NCBI GenBank assembly: GCA_902475515.1
Contig: CABSAB010000066.1
Span: 1 to 7,095 of the forward strand
Source of the DNA: an uncultured Eubacteriales bacterium
GTDB taxonomy: Bacteria > Bacillota > Clostridia > Oscillospirales > Oscillospiraceae
DNA length: 7,095 nucleotides
Reading direction: 5' to 3'
The notes under the pieces: generated by a model
Database searches by the model: none
What the model saw: the letters and a program-made list of their open reading frames with translations, nothing else
What the model was told of the DNA's origin: nothing
In this document: positions 1 to 5,836 of the stretch, in pieces
Position numbering within the stretch: the stretch's first letter is position 1
Layout: the number at the start of each line of letters is the position of its first letter
Program-made: the position numbers and the translations under genes

Positions 1-123
1 TGGGCGTAAAAAGCAGGCACCAGGGACTTCATCGATATGCCCTTCAGAGGATTTTTAGGCCCTCCCTAAGGATCGGTCGCTCTGACTAGAATACTGCGCC
101 GTCATAATGGAATGGTTAAAATC
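1..123 (-). ncRNA. Candidate structured RNA or leader (possibly 6S-like), runs off the window
   Basis: Downstream of the strong promoter there are about 120 bases with no plausible coding frame: the only ATG (108-106) opens a 6-codon frame with no ribosome-binding site. The minus-strand RNA can form a nested hairpin at 84-45: CAGAG/CTCTG at the base, a 5-base bulge, GAT/ATC, a symmetric 2x2 loop, then TTAGG/CCTAA around a GAGGG loop. A second hairpin follows at 44-22 (AGGG/CCCT enclosing CAT/ATG). The stretch AAGTCCCTGGTGCC near 35-22 recalls the AGUCCCUGAGCC motif of 6S RNA, but the match is short and from memory, and the RNA would be longer at its 5' end than typical 6S. A leader of the next gene (often dxs) is the main alternative. 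The 3' part is outside the window. Confidence 0.35.
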
Positions 124-130
124 AAAAGTT

Positions 131-158
131 ATTATAGCATATAGGCCGTATTTTTCAA
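131..158 (-). promoter_or_regulatory. Strong sigma-A-type promoter downstream of ispA
   Basis: On the minus strand TTGAAA (158-153) and TATAAT (136-131) are separated by 16 bases, with TGC directly before the -10 making it an extended -10 element. This is the best promoter in the window. It begins 12 bases after the ispA stop and would start RNA near 124-122, pointing into a region with no plausible gene. Confidence 0.75.
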
Positions 159-169
159 AGAGATATTTG

Positions 170-1048
170 TTATTTCATCCGGCCGGTGAGTTCCATTGCC
201 AGCGCCTTGACAAAGGCAGTATCGCCAAACCCACCGCCATCCAAATATGCAAGGGCCTTCCGGGTCTCATCCTCCACCAGCTTCTGGCAGGCCTCAAGAC
301 CAAACAGCGTCACAAACGTGGTCTTACCGTTTTCCGCATCAGAACCGATGGGTTTTCCAAGCTGCTCCGGGGTCCCCACACAGTCCAGCACATCGTCCCG
401 GATCTGGAACGCCATGCCCAGGGCCATGGCAAACTTTCCCGCCACATCGATCTGCTCAGGACTTCCGCCACCCAGCACAGCCCCCATCTGACAGGCGGCC
501 CGGATCAAGTCTCCGGTCTTATGCCGGTGGACCTCCCGGAGCTGGTCCTCAGAAAGCGTATGCTTTTCACCTAAAAGATCCAGAACCTGTCCGGCTACCA
601 TCCCCTGCTCCCCAGCTGCCTGGGAAAGGAGCTCCACGCATTGCAGCGCACGCTCCGCCGGAACATCTATCTGTGCGAAATAATGAAATGCGGCAGTAAG
701 CAGCGCATCTCCTGCCAAAGTTGCAATATCCTCGCCATAGACCTTGTGGCAGGTCAGGCGGCCACGTCGGTAATCGTCGTTGTCCATGCACGGAAGATCA
801 TCGTGAATCAGGGAATAGGTATGCACCATCTCAATGGCTGCCGCCGCGGGAAGTGCTGTTTCGGCAGCCCCGCCGCACAGCTCACAAAAGCTCATACAGA
901 GAACTGGTCGCAGCCGCTTTCCACCTGCCAGCAGACTATACCGCATGGCTTCCAGCAGCACCTGATAATCCGCAGGCTGTGCAAACTGCTGCTGTAAAAA
1001 AGCTTCTATCTGTGCCTGCTTTTTTAAAAGCGCTTCATTCAGATTCAT
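170..1048 (-). CDS. ispA: Farnesyl diphosphate synthase (short-chain polyprenyl synthase)
   Basis: A 292-residue trans-prenyl transferase that condenses DMAPP/GPP with IPP to make farnesyl diphosphate, feeding undecaprenyl and quinone lipids. Motifs in order: GGKRLRP (42-48); the first aspartate-rich motif HDDLPCMDNDDYRRG (82-96) with Asp83, Asp84 and Asp89; GDALLTAAF (113-121); HKTG (176-179); and the second aspartate motif FQIRDDVLD (214-222). The insertion in the first motif and Tyr78-Ser79 just before it fit the bacterial type II farnesyl synthase. Product length is inferred from these residues only; geranylgeranyl synthesis cannot be excluded. AGGAG lies 10 bases before ATG 1048, inside xseB. 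Placement after xseA-xseB is common in Firmicutes, often followed by dxs. No terminator hairpin is seen after its TAA at 170, so some readthrough into the left-edge region is possible. Confidence 0.95.
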   Translation of the reverse strand: MNLNEALLKKQAQIEAFLQQQFAQPADYQVLLEAMRYSLLAGGKRLRPVLCMSFCELCGGAAETALPAAAAIEMVHTYSLIHDDLPCMDNDDYRRGRLTCHKVYGEDIATLAGDALLTAAFHYFAQIDVPAERALQCVELLSQAAGEQGMVAGQVLDLLGEKHTLSEDQLREVHRHKTGDLIRAACQMGAVLGGGSPEQIDVAGKFAMALGMAFQIRDDVLDCVGTPEQLGKPIGSDAENGKTTFVTLFGLEACQKLVEDETRKALAYLDGGGFGDTAFVKALAMELTGRMK

Positions 1049-1274
1049 CGTGTATCAGCTCCTGCTCCAGTGGGGATCCATCAGGCCCCTGGGTCAGTTT
1101 GGTGACCTTTTGCTCCGCTGTTGTCAGGAGCTTATTGCAGGCAGCCGCCAGCTTTGCCCCCTCCTCAAACAGCTTTATGGATTCATCCAGCGTGGTCTCC
1201 CCGCTTTCCATCTGTTCTACGATCTCATCCAGGCGCTTGATACACGCCTCAAAGCTCTGTGCCTTACTTGCCAT
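1035..1274 (-). CDS. xseB: Exodeoxyribonuclease VII small subunit
   Basis: A 79-residue helical protein that wraps the coiled-coil arms of XseA and is needed for the active holoenzyme. The family signature is clear: SFEACIKRLDEIVEQMESGETTLDESIKLFEEGAKLAAACNKLL, spanning about residues 7-50 in two amphipathic helices, followed by an acidic tail. Length is typical. The start is preceded by GGAGG with 7 bases of spacing, and the ATG overlaps the xseA TAA as TAATG, which ties the output of the two subunits together. The end overlaps the start of ispA by 14 bases. Confidence 0.95.
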   Translation of the reverse strand: MASKAQSFEACIKRLDEIVEQMESGETTLDESIKLFEEGAKLAAACNKLLTTAEQKVTKLTQGPDGSPLEQELIHDESE

Positions 1275-2548
1275 TATGGTTCCTCCAATTCCTGTTCCAC
1301 CCGGGCCAATACCGCTCCCTCAGAAAACCGAACGGTAAGCGTGTCTCCGGGCGACAACTCCTTTGCCCCATGTACGGGTCTGCCCCGAAATTCCGCAATG
1401 CTGTATCCTCTGGCCAGAACTCTTAGCGGGCTCATCGCATCCAGCCGCACCGCCAAGGTCTCCAGTGACTGCCGTTGCTGCTGCACAGTTTGCGTCCATG
1501 CCCGGACCAATCGCTCCTGCCGTAGGCTGCATACCCCTTGGGCTGCCTGGAGCGCACCTTCCACAGCGCGAAGCAGCCGTACCGTTAACTGATCCACATT
1601 TTGCTGCCGTGCCTCCAGCAGGCCCATAGGAAACCGAAATACATGGGCGCTCATCCGCAGAGAAAGCTGCTCTTTCGCTTGAGCAAGCTGTTCTCTGCAC
1701 TGCTGCCGCATACGAATTTCCAGGGAAGAAAGCCGTTCCAGCAGTTCCGCCTGATCCGGCGTTGCAAGCTCTGCTCCGTTGGAGGGCGTAGCAGCACGGA
1801 CATCGGCCACATAGTCCGCAATGGTCACATCCGGTTCGTGGCCCACAGCGGAGATGATCGGGATCTTTGAATCATAGATCGCCCGCGCGACAATCTCCTC
1901 GTTAAACGCCCACAGGTCCTCTATGGACCCGCCGCCGCGGCCCGTGATGATCAAATCTCCCAATGAATATTTGTTTGCATATCGAATGGCCTCAGCGATC
2001 TCATTGGGCGCCTCTGTCCCCTGCACGCGGACCGGCAGTAGTTTGACCTCCGCCAAAGGAAACCGTCGTCCCAGAATGCGCAGCATATCATGCAGTGCAG
2101 CACCCGCTGAGGATGTGATCAACACAATACGCTCCGGAAATTCCGGAATGGGCTGCTTGTGGGATTCATCAAACAATCCTTCCATGGACAGTTTTCGCTT
2201 CAGCTGTTCAAAGGCCAGCGCCAGATCTCCTGCTCCTTCGGGCCGCATGGAAACGCAATACAGCTGATATACTCCATCCCGAGGATAAACGCTGATGCGC
2301 CCCGCCGCCAGGACCGTCATCCCATTTTCGGGGCGGAACCGCAGCCGCAAGGCATTGTTCCGAAACATCACGCATTTGAGCGTACCCTCTCCATCCTTCA
2401 GCGTGAAGTAATGATGCCCGGAGGGATACTTTTTATAGTTGCTGAGCTCTCCACGGATGCAAAGTCCGTTCAACAGCACATCTGCATCCAGCATCTCTTT
2501 AATGTAGGCGTTGACCTGGCCTACTTCTAGAATCAACTCATCATCCAT
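1274..2548 (-). CDS. xseA: Exodeoxyribonuclease VII large subunit
   Basis: A 424-residue catalytic subunit of exonuclease VII, which degrades single-stranded DNA from both ends into oligonucleotides in mismatch repair and damage tolerance. The N-terminal OB-fold DNA-binding domain (about 6-103) contains GELSNYKKYPSGHHYFTLKD. The catalytic domain carries EGLFDE (123-128), TSSAGAALHD (145-154), GRGGGSIEDLWAFNEE (203-218) and VGHEPDVTIADYVADVRAAT (235-254). Asp154, Arg204, His237 and Asp240 match residues known to matter in the Escherichia coli enzyme. A long charged coiled-coil region (about 265-380) and a small beta tail (LARGYSIAEF...) complete it. The start is ATG 2548, with GGAG 7 bases upstream; a TTG at 2578 in the same frame is less likely. 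The gene begins inside the last codons of the upstream gene. Its TAA shares one base with the xseB ATG. Confidence 0.97.
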   Translation of the reverse strand: MDDELILEVGQVNAYIKEMLDADVLLNGLCIRGELSNYKKYPSGHHYFTLKDGEGTLKCVMFRNNALRLRFRPENGMTVLAAGRISVYPRDGVYQLYCVSMRPEGAGDLALAFEQLKRKLSMEGLFDESHKQPIPEFPERIVLITSSAGAALHDMLRILGRRFPLAEVKLLPVRVQGTEAPNEIAEAIRYANKYSLGDLIITGRGGGSIEDLWAFNEEIVARAIYDSKIPIISAVGHEPDVTIADYVADVRAATPSNGAELATPDQAELLERLSSLEIRMRQQCREQLAQAKEQLSLRMSAHVFRFPMGLLEARQQNVDQLTVRLLRAVEGALQAAQGVCSLRQERLVRAWTQTVQQQRQSLETLAVRLDAMSPLRVLARGYSIAEFRGRPVHGAKELSPGDTLTVRFSEGAVLARVEQELEEP

Positions 2549-3473
2549 TTCGAATCTCCAGATTCTGTGTTTCCGCAAGATAAGTCAGCACTGCAATGCC
2601 CATTGCGTTGTCAGTAGAGTATTGCGGGCTTCCAAAAATTCCGTCCAGAGGCTCCATCACAGTTCTGAGCATAGTGTTGGAGGAAACGCCCCCGGTAAAA
2701 ACCACCGGAAGCGCTCCGTATTGGTATAATGCCTGCTCTGTGGCCTTTTTCACGGCTGCGCAGACCGACGCCAACGCAAAAGCGGCGATCTCATCTTTGG
2801 GAGCCTCCGCCTTGCACCGGGCCTGCACCTGATTTTCCATCCCGGAAAGAGAAAAACGGCAGTTCCGTACCTTTACAGGAAATCCCTTGACCTCGCCCCG
2901 GCCTCCCAAGGCATCCAAAGCCTTCCCTGCCGGAAAATCCAGTCCAAGAAGCTGCCCGGTCCGGTCAATGAGCTGCCCGGCCGAAAGGTCCTCCGTGCCG
3001 CCGATGATCTCCGGCGACAGTCCGGGATGCACATACAAAAGCTCCGTGGTACCGCCGGACAGGTGCCATGCTAAAAACGGCTGCTCCATTAGCTCTAGCC
3101 GTCCGGCACTGTACAAAACCGCCGCCAAATGCCCCTCCTGATGGGAAAAGCCGTAATACGGCACGCCCAATGCCAGTGCCAGTGCCCGTCCCTGGGATGT
3201 GCCCGCCTGAAAACAGGGCATATAAGATCCCTCGACCGGTCTTGGTCCATAGCTGGCGCCTACGGCAGCTACGTCATCCTGCGGCATTGCCGTTGTGATC
3301 CGCTGCAAAACCTCCGGAAAATGCACAACATGCTGAAACAGTGCCTCACTCTGCCGAAGCCCCAGCTGCCCAGCCCTGACCTCCAACAGACGTCCTGCGT
3401 TTTCTCCTGTCTGCCCGTCAAACCAAGCCACAGAAGTGGTGTAGTTGCTGGTATCCAGCCCCAGGCAGATCAT
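2541..3473 (-). CDS. TsaD/Kae1-like protein (glycoprotease M22 family paralogue)
   Basis: A 310-residue ASKHA-fold protein related to TsaD, the enzyme that completes N6-threonylcarbamoyladenosine (t6A) on tRNAs. Visible elements in order: GLDTSNYTTSVA (5-16); HQEGH with metal ligands His111 and His115; the SGGTTELL phosphate loop (139-146), where TsaD usually has SGGHT; QLIDRTGQLLGLDFPAG (167-183); FSLSG (207-211); GGVSSN (261-266); and STDNA with ligand Asp288. All metal positions are kept, but the protein is shorter than the usual TsaD (about 335-345 residues) and diverged around ASYGPRPVEGSY, where TsaD has GPGLVGSL. I therefore read it as a paralogue, not the housekeeping tsaD, which should lie elsewhere with tsaB and tsaE. 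It overlaps nusB by 4 bases and xseA by 8 bases. There is no good ribosome-binding site, so coupling to nusB is likely. Function unknown. Confidence 0.82.
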   Translation of the reverse strand: MICLGLDTSNYTTSVAWFDGQTGENAGRLLEVRAGQLGLRQSEALFQHVVHFPEVLQRITTAMPQDDVAAVGASYGPRPVEGSYMPCFQAGTSQGRALALALGVPYYGFSHQEGHLAAVLYSAGRLELMEQPFLAWHLSGGTTELLYVHPGLSPEIIGGTEDLSAGQLIDRTGQLLGLDFPAGKALDALGGRGEVKGFPVKVRNCRFSLSGMENQVQARCKAEAPKDEIAAFALASVCAAVKKATEQALYQYGALPVVFTGGVSSNTMLRTVMEPLDGIFGSPQYSTDNAMGIAVLTYLAETQNLEIRNG

Positions 3474-3913
3474 CCCTGGGTGCGGGAAAAGGTACCCAGG
3501 ATACCATTAATAAAGGAAACCTTGTCCTCTTCCTCATAACGTCTGGCGATCTCCACCGCTTCGTTGATCACGGCACCGGTAGGCGCATCCTCCACATAGA
3601 GGATCTCAAAAATCGCAAGCCGCAGTACCGCCAGGGACACCTTGGAAATTCGAGAGATCTTCCAGCCCACGGCATAGGTCTCAATCACCGCATCAATCTC
3701 TGGCTTCTTGGCATATACTCCCTGCACGCAGGTCTCAATATAGGCCATCTGCTTGGCGTTGGGCTTCTCCTGATAGAGATCCGTCTCCTCCGCCAGCCGC
3801 GGATAATAGTGGTCCGAGAACACCGCTTGCAGCAGTTCCTCCGGAAGCTCCTCATGGTATTCCATCTCATAGATCAGATGCATAGCAATTTCTCTGGCTG
3901 TTGTTCTGGTCAT
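3470..3913 (-). CDS. nusB: Transcription antitermination factor NusB
   Basis: A 147-residue all-helical RNA-binding protein that pairs with S10 (NusE) on boxA RNA to let RNA polymerase read through ribosomal RNA operons. Family features run the full length: TAREIAMHLIYEME at the N-terminus, the GWKISRISKVSLAVLRLAIFEIL helix at about 83-105, APTGAVINEAVEIARRY at 110-126, and the C-terminal FINGILG. The start at ATG 3913 is preceded by GGGGG with 7 bases between; 18 further in-frame codons upstream lack a ribosome-binding site and reach into the promoter. It is the first gene of the five-gene operon. Its TGA overlaps the next ATG (ATGA), so the following gene is probably translationally coupled. 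Between residues 34 and 52 (DHYYPRLAEETDLYQEK) is a loop longer than in the shortest NusB proteins, as is common in Clostridia. Confidence 0.95.
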   Translation of the reverse strand: MTRTTAREIAMHLIYEMEYHEELPEELLQAVFSDHYYPRLAEETDLYQEKPNAKQMAYIETCVQGVYAKKPEIDAVIETYAVGWKISRISKVSLAVLRLAIFEILYVEDAPTGAVINEAVEIARRYEEEDKVSFINGILGTFSRTQG

Positions 3914-3965
3914 AATTCTTCCCCCATCTGTTGCGGGTTTCTGCTTATAATGTAAATCATAGTAC

Positions 3966-3971
3966 ATTATA
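3966..3971 (-). promoter_or_regulatory. -10 element of a probable nusB operon promoter
   Basis: A perfect TATAAT lies at 3971-3966, after a terminator and within an AT-rich gap (3914-4013). It would start RNA near 3959, giving a leader of about 45 bases before the nusB ATG. The -35 is poor: at 17-base spacing the hexamer is TTTCCT. A run of seven A's lies just upstream of the -10. A longer nusB reading frame starting at 3967 would overlap this element, which favours the shorter nusB start. Confidence 0.55.
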
Positions 3972-4013
3972 GCCTTTTTTTACGCAAAAGGAAAGAACTT
4001 TTTCATCTCATTG

Positions 4014-4050
4014 CGGAAAAGAAATAGAGCGAAGCAATGGCTCCGCTCTA
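4014..4050 (-). terminator. Intrinsic terminator after the tepA-like gene
   Basis: TAGAGCGGAGC and GCTTCGCTCTA form an 11-bp stem (one G-U pair) around a CATT loop at 4050-4025, starting 11 bases past the stop at 4062. It is followed by TTTCTTTTCC on the minus strand. This is a standard Rho-independent terminator and closes the mazF cluster before the nusB operon. Confidence 0.85.
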
Positions 4051-4061
4051 CTGGTTTTTCG

Positions 4062-4748
4062 TTATGATTTTTTCTTCCGAATCATCCGGTGCAGACACTC
4101 CAGGGCGTCGCTGAGGCCACCCAGCCGGTCAATAAGTCCCATGGAAACCGCCTGCTCTCCGTAGACTACGCTGCCCACATCGGTGGCAAGCTCATCGGTG
4201 TTGAGCATCAGCTTGGTAAACTCCTCCCGGCTCACCTTGGAATTCTTACAAACAAACTCCACGATCTGATCCTGGGTCCGTTCCAGCGAATGATAGGTCT
4301 GGGGCGCGCCAATTACCGTGCCACTGACCCGTACCGGATGAATGGTCATAGATGCCGTGGGTACAATCATGGACTTCTTTGCGCATACGGCCAGCGGCAC
4401 GCCAATGGAATGCCCGCCGCCCAGCACCAATGAGACCGTGGGCTTTTTCATTCCCGCGATCAGCTCCGCAATGGCAAGCCCTGCCTCGATATCGCCGCCT
4501 ACTGTATTGAGGAGGATTAGCAGTCCATCGATCTCGCTGCTTTCCTCAATGGCCGCGATCTGCGGGATCACATGCTCATATTTGGTGGTCTTTGTATTTT
4601 CTGCTAAGACCTGATGTCCCTCGATCTGCCCAATGATGGTCAGACAATGAATATTTCCCTGCTCGGATTTCAGCTCTGCGCTGCCAAATTCAATGGTTTG
4701 CTCCCGTTCCTCCCGGATCTCCTCGGTCTGCTGCTTCTCTTTTTTCAT
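4062..4748 (-). CDS. tepA: TepA/ClpP-like serine protease
   Basis: A 228-residue protein of the ClpP/crotonase fold, closest by motif to the TepA (translocation-enhancing protein, YmfB) branch of Firmicutes. After a charged N-terminus of about 28 residues come GLLILLNTVGGDIEAGLAIA (75-94), the nucleophile motif GGGHSIGVPLAV (Ser114), and SMTIHPVRVSG with His137. Asp185 or Asp190 (NTDELATD) could complete the triad, followed by the family ending GEQAVSMGLIDRLGG. The spacing Ser-His-Asp is close to ClpP. No signal peptide or membrane span, so it is cytoplasmic; TepA in Bacillus subtilis has been linked to secretion and presecretory-protein turnover. ATG 4748 is chosen because GGGGA lies 6 bases upstream; an upstream TTG at 4769 has no ribosome-binding site. 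The usual neighbour in many Firmicutes, ftsK/spoIIIE, is absent; a terminator follows directly. Substrate unknown. Confidence 0.88.
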   Translation of the reverse strand: MKKEKQQTEEIREEREQTIEFGSAELKSEQGNIHCLTIIGQIEGHQVLAENTKTTKYEHVIPQIAAIEESSEIDGLLILLNTVGGDIEAGLAIAELIAGMKKPTVSLVLGGGHSIGVPLAVCAKKSMIVPTASMTIHPVRVSGTVIGAPQTYHSLERTQDQIVEFVCKNSKVSREEFTKLMLNTDELATDVGSVVYGEQAVSMGLIDRLGGLSDALECLHRMIRKKKS

Positions 4749-4754
4749 TCTGAT

Positions 4755-4778
4755 TCCCCAATTCTGCAATGATGGGGA
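4755..4778 (-). repeat. Small inverted repeat over the tepA-like ribosome-binding site
   Basis: TCCCCA (4755-4760) and TGGGGA (4773-4778) form a 6-bp stem with a 12-base loop in the leader of the next gene. The arm at 4760-4755 contains the GGGGA that serves as the Shine-Dalgarno for the ATG at 4748. The stem is short, so its effect, if any, would be modest. Confidence 0.25.
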
Positions 4779-4801
4779 TAGCTTGCCCTATTTGCCTGCT
4801 T

Positions 4802-5251
4802 TTATACCTGTGGATTTCCATTCTCATCCAAGCATACTTCCAGATATCCGGCGTCTACAACAGAAAAAAAACACATCAATGCCTCACACGGGAGCCTCTG
4901 TCCCGGTTTCCACGGAAACTGATAATGGTTCCCACGCCGCCGTCCTGAGGGCAGCAGCAACTCTCCGACTCTGCCGCCGGGATAACGGTTCCATTGAGCC
5001 TCGCGGGGCACCAACTCCCCCCGAAGAAGCTTGCCCTGCGGAAGCCTGGATGTCGGAACACTGATCCGGAGACACATTCTTCCGGATTCTGGCGCGGGAA
5101 TGCCTAAGGCCACCTCTCCGCGTTCAAAAACCGCATGCACCTTTGCCACCGCCTCGGTATTCACCTGGGCATAAAACTCTGTATAAAGCCCCCGCTGCTG
5201 GGAATTCAGGGTACCGCAGGGCTGCCCCTGCTGAAAAATTGAAACCTGCAA
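4802..5251 (-). CDS. Hypothetical protein of 149 residues, unrecognised family
   Basis: I do not recognise this protein. I place the start at TTG 5251 (MQVSIFQQGQ...), because GGAGG at 5265-5261 lies 9 bases before it. The longer frame opens with ATG at 5269, but that ATG has no ribosome-binding site and the GGAGG would fall inside its codons 2-3. The protein has no signal peptide, membrane segment or low-complexity stretch. It begins with a short beta-like stretch (VSIFQQGQPCGTL), contains LYTEFYAQVN near residue 23, a basic patch at about 103-106 (GRRRG), and ends in an acidic LDENGNPQV. The alternating hydrophobic pattern suggests a mostly beta fold. It starts 42 bases after the mazF stop and ends 53 bases before the tepA-like start, all in one direction, so co-transcription is likely. 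Coding is supported by length, a good ribosome-binding site and tight context. A toxin-modulating role is possible but unsupported. Confidence 0.7.
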   Translation of the reverse strand: MQVSIFQQGQPCGTLNSQQRGLYTEFYAQVNTEAVAKVHAVFERGEVALGIPAPESGRMCLRISVPTSRLPQGKLLRGELVPREAQWNRYPGGRVGELLLPSGRRRGNHYQFPWKPGQRLPCEALMCFFSVVDAGYLEVCLDENGNPQV

Positions 5252-5256
5252 AGGAA

Positions 5257-5288
5257 AACACCTCCGCATCAGTTTATGCGAAGGTGCT
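5257..5288 (-). promoter_or_regulatory. Hairpin covering the ribosome-binding site between mazF and the next gene
   Basis: Five bases after the mazF stop, the minus-strand RNA can form a 13-bp stem (5288-5276 with 5269-5257) around a 6-base loop (AAACUG). Two of the pairs are G-U, so the helix is complete only in the RNA of the coding strand. The 3' arm contains GGAGG (5265-5261), the best Shine-Dalgarno for the next gene. The arm is followed by UUUCCUUU. It may therefore be a weak mazF terminator, a switch hiding the ribosome-binding site, or both. The structure is directly visible; the regulatory role is inferred. Confidence 0.5.
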
Positions 5289-5293
5289 GTCCT

Positions 5294-5647
5294 TTAGCCG
5301 TGAAGACCAAAGCTCACTGCAATGGCGTTGTCCACCTGGTCCATCATGGACTCGTCCAGGCGTCCCATATGTTCCCGCAGGCGCTTTTTATCAATGGTGC
5401 GGATCTGTTCGAGCAGCACCACAGAATTTTTTGTGAGGCCAACAGTGGGGCCCACCAGCTCAATGTGGGTTGGGAGCCGTGCCTTGTTCATTTGAGATGT
5501 AATCGCCGCCGCAATCACCGTGGGGCTGTGCTTGTTCCCCATGTCATTTTGAACAATCAGCACCGGGCGTGTGCCCCCCTGTTCGCTTCCTACCACCGGA
5601 CTCAGATCTGCGTAGAAAATATCTCCACGTTTTACGTTGTGATCCAT
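5294..5647 (-). CDS. mazF: MazF/PemK-family endoribonuclease toxin
   Basis: A 117-residue protein of the MazF (EndoA/NdoA) family, sequence-specific single-strand mRNA interferases of type II toxin-antitoxin systems that act in the cytoplasm as dimers. Visible family hallmarks are RGDIFYADLSPVVGSEQGG (residues 7-25), then TRPVLIVQND with Arg27, AAAIT with Thr50, KARLPTH and LLEQIRTIDKKRL. Arg27 and Thr50 correspond to the catalytic Arg25 and Thr48 of Bacillus subtilis MazF, so it should be active. Length is normal. ATG at 5647 is chosen: an upstream TTG at 5659 has a GGAG directly against it, whereas the ATG has GGAG 12 bases and GAAG 6 bases upstream. No MazE-like antitoxin precedes it: the 189 bases back to rpsA contain only a terminator and an inverted repeat. 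The downstream gene does not resemble a known antitoxin. Function confident; cellular role inferred. Confidence 0.93.
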   Translation of the reverse strand: MDHNVKRGDIFYADLSPVVGSEQGGTRPVLIVQNDMGNKHSPTVIAAAITSQMNKARLPTHIELVGPTVGLTKNSVVLLEQIRTIDKKRLREHMGRLDESMMDQVDNAIAVSFGLHG

Positions 5648-5676
5648 AGACTGCTTCAACTCCGTGTATCAGTTTC

Positions 5677-5709
5677 CAGCGCTACAGCTTCACTGCTTAT
5701 GTAACGCTG
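5677..5709 (-). repeat. Imperfect inverted repeat upstream of mazF
   Basis: CAGCGCTACA (5677-5686) and TGTAACGCTG (5700-5709) are 10-base arms matching at 9 positions, separated by 13 bases. The repeat lies 30-62 bases before the mazF ATG. In the minus-strand RNA the mismatch becomes a G-U pair, so it could be a leader hairpin; as DNA it could be an operator. The intergenic stretch 5648-5836 holds no other gene. A TATATT -10-like element lies at 5743-5738, but I find no good -35, so the mazF promoter is not pinned down. Confidence 0.35.
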
Positions 5710-5790
5710 TACTTCTATTGTTTCACATTTCCGGAAGAATATACATATTCCACCGTCCCAGTCTATGGAAAGATCTGTCGGAACGTGACA

Positions 5791-5827
5791 AAACAGCGGC
5801 GCAGGTACAATACCTGCGCCGCTGTTT
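5791..5827 (-). terminator. Hairpin terminator after ispH-rpsA
   Basis: A perfect 17-bp inverted repeat (arms 5791-5807 and 5811-5827, 3-base loop) starts 9 bases after the rpsA stop. The stem is GC-rich in the middle, with AAA/TTT at its base. On the minus strand it is followed by only one more T before GTCACG, so the U-tract is short (UUUU). The position and stem strength still point to transcription termination or 3'-end protection of the rpsA message. It would separate rpsA from the mazF cluster. No plus-strand gene needs it. Confidence 0.8.
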
Positions 5828-5836
5828 GTTTCATAA

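Noticed and set aside
106..123. Promoter at 131-158 serving a short peptide starting at ATG 108
   Set aside because: The frame is only 6 codons before a stop, with no Shine-Dalgarno sequence; a non-coding transcript or leader fits better.
721..1338. 205-codon plus-strand frame across ispA, xseB and the xseA end
   Set aside because: It is antisense to three overlapping, well-identified genes. Its product is low-complexity (Ser, Pro, Ala) and matches no family.
3914..3967. N-terminal extension of NusB starting at 3967
   Set aside because: It begins in the TATAAT element, lacks a ribosome-binding site, and NusB homology starts at MTRTTAREIA (ATG 3913).
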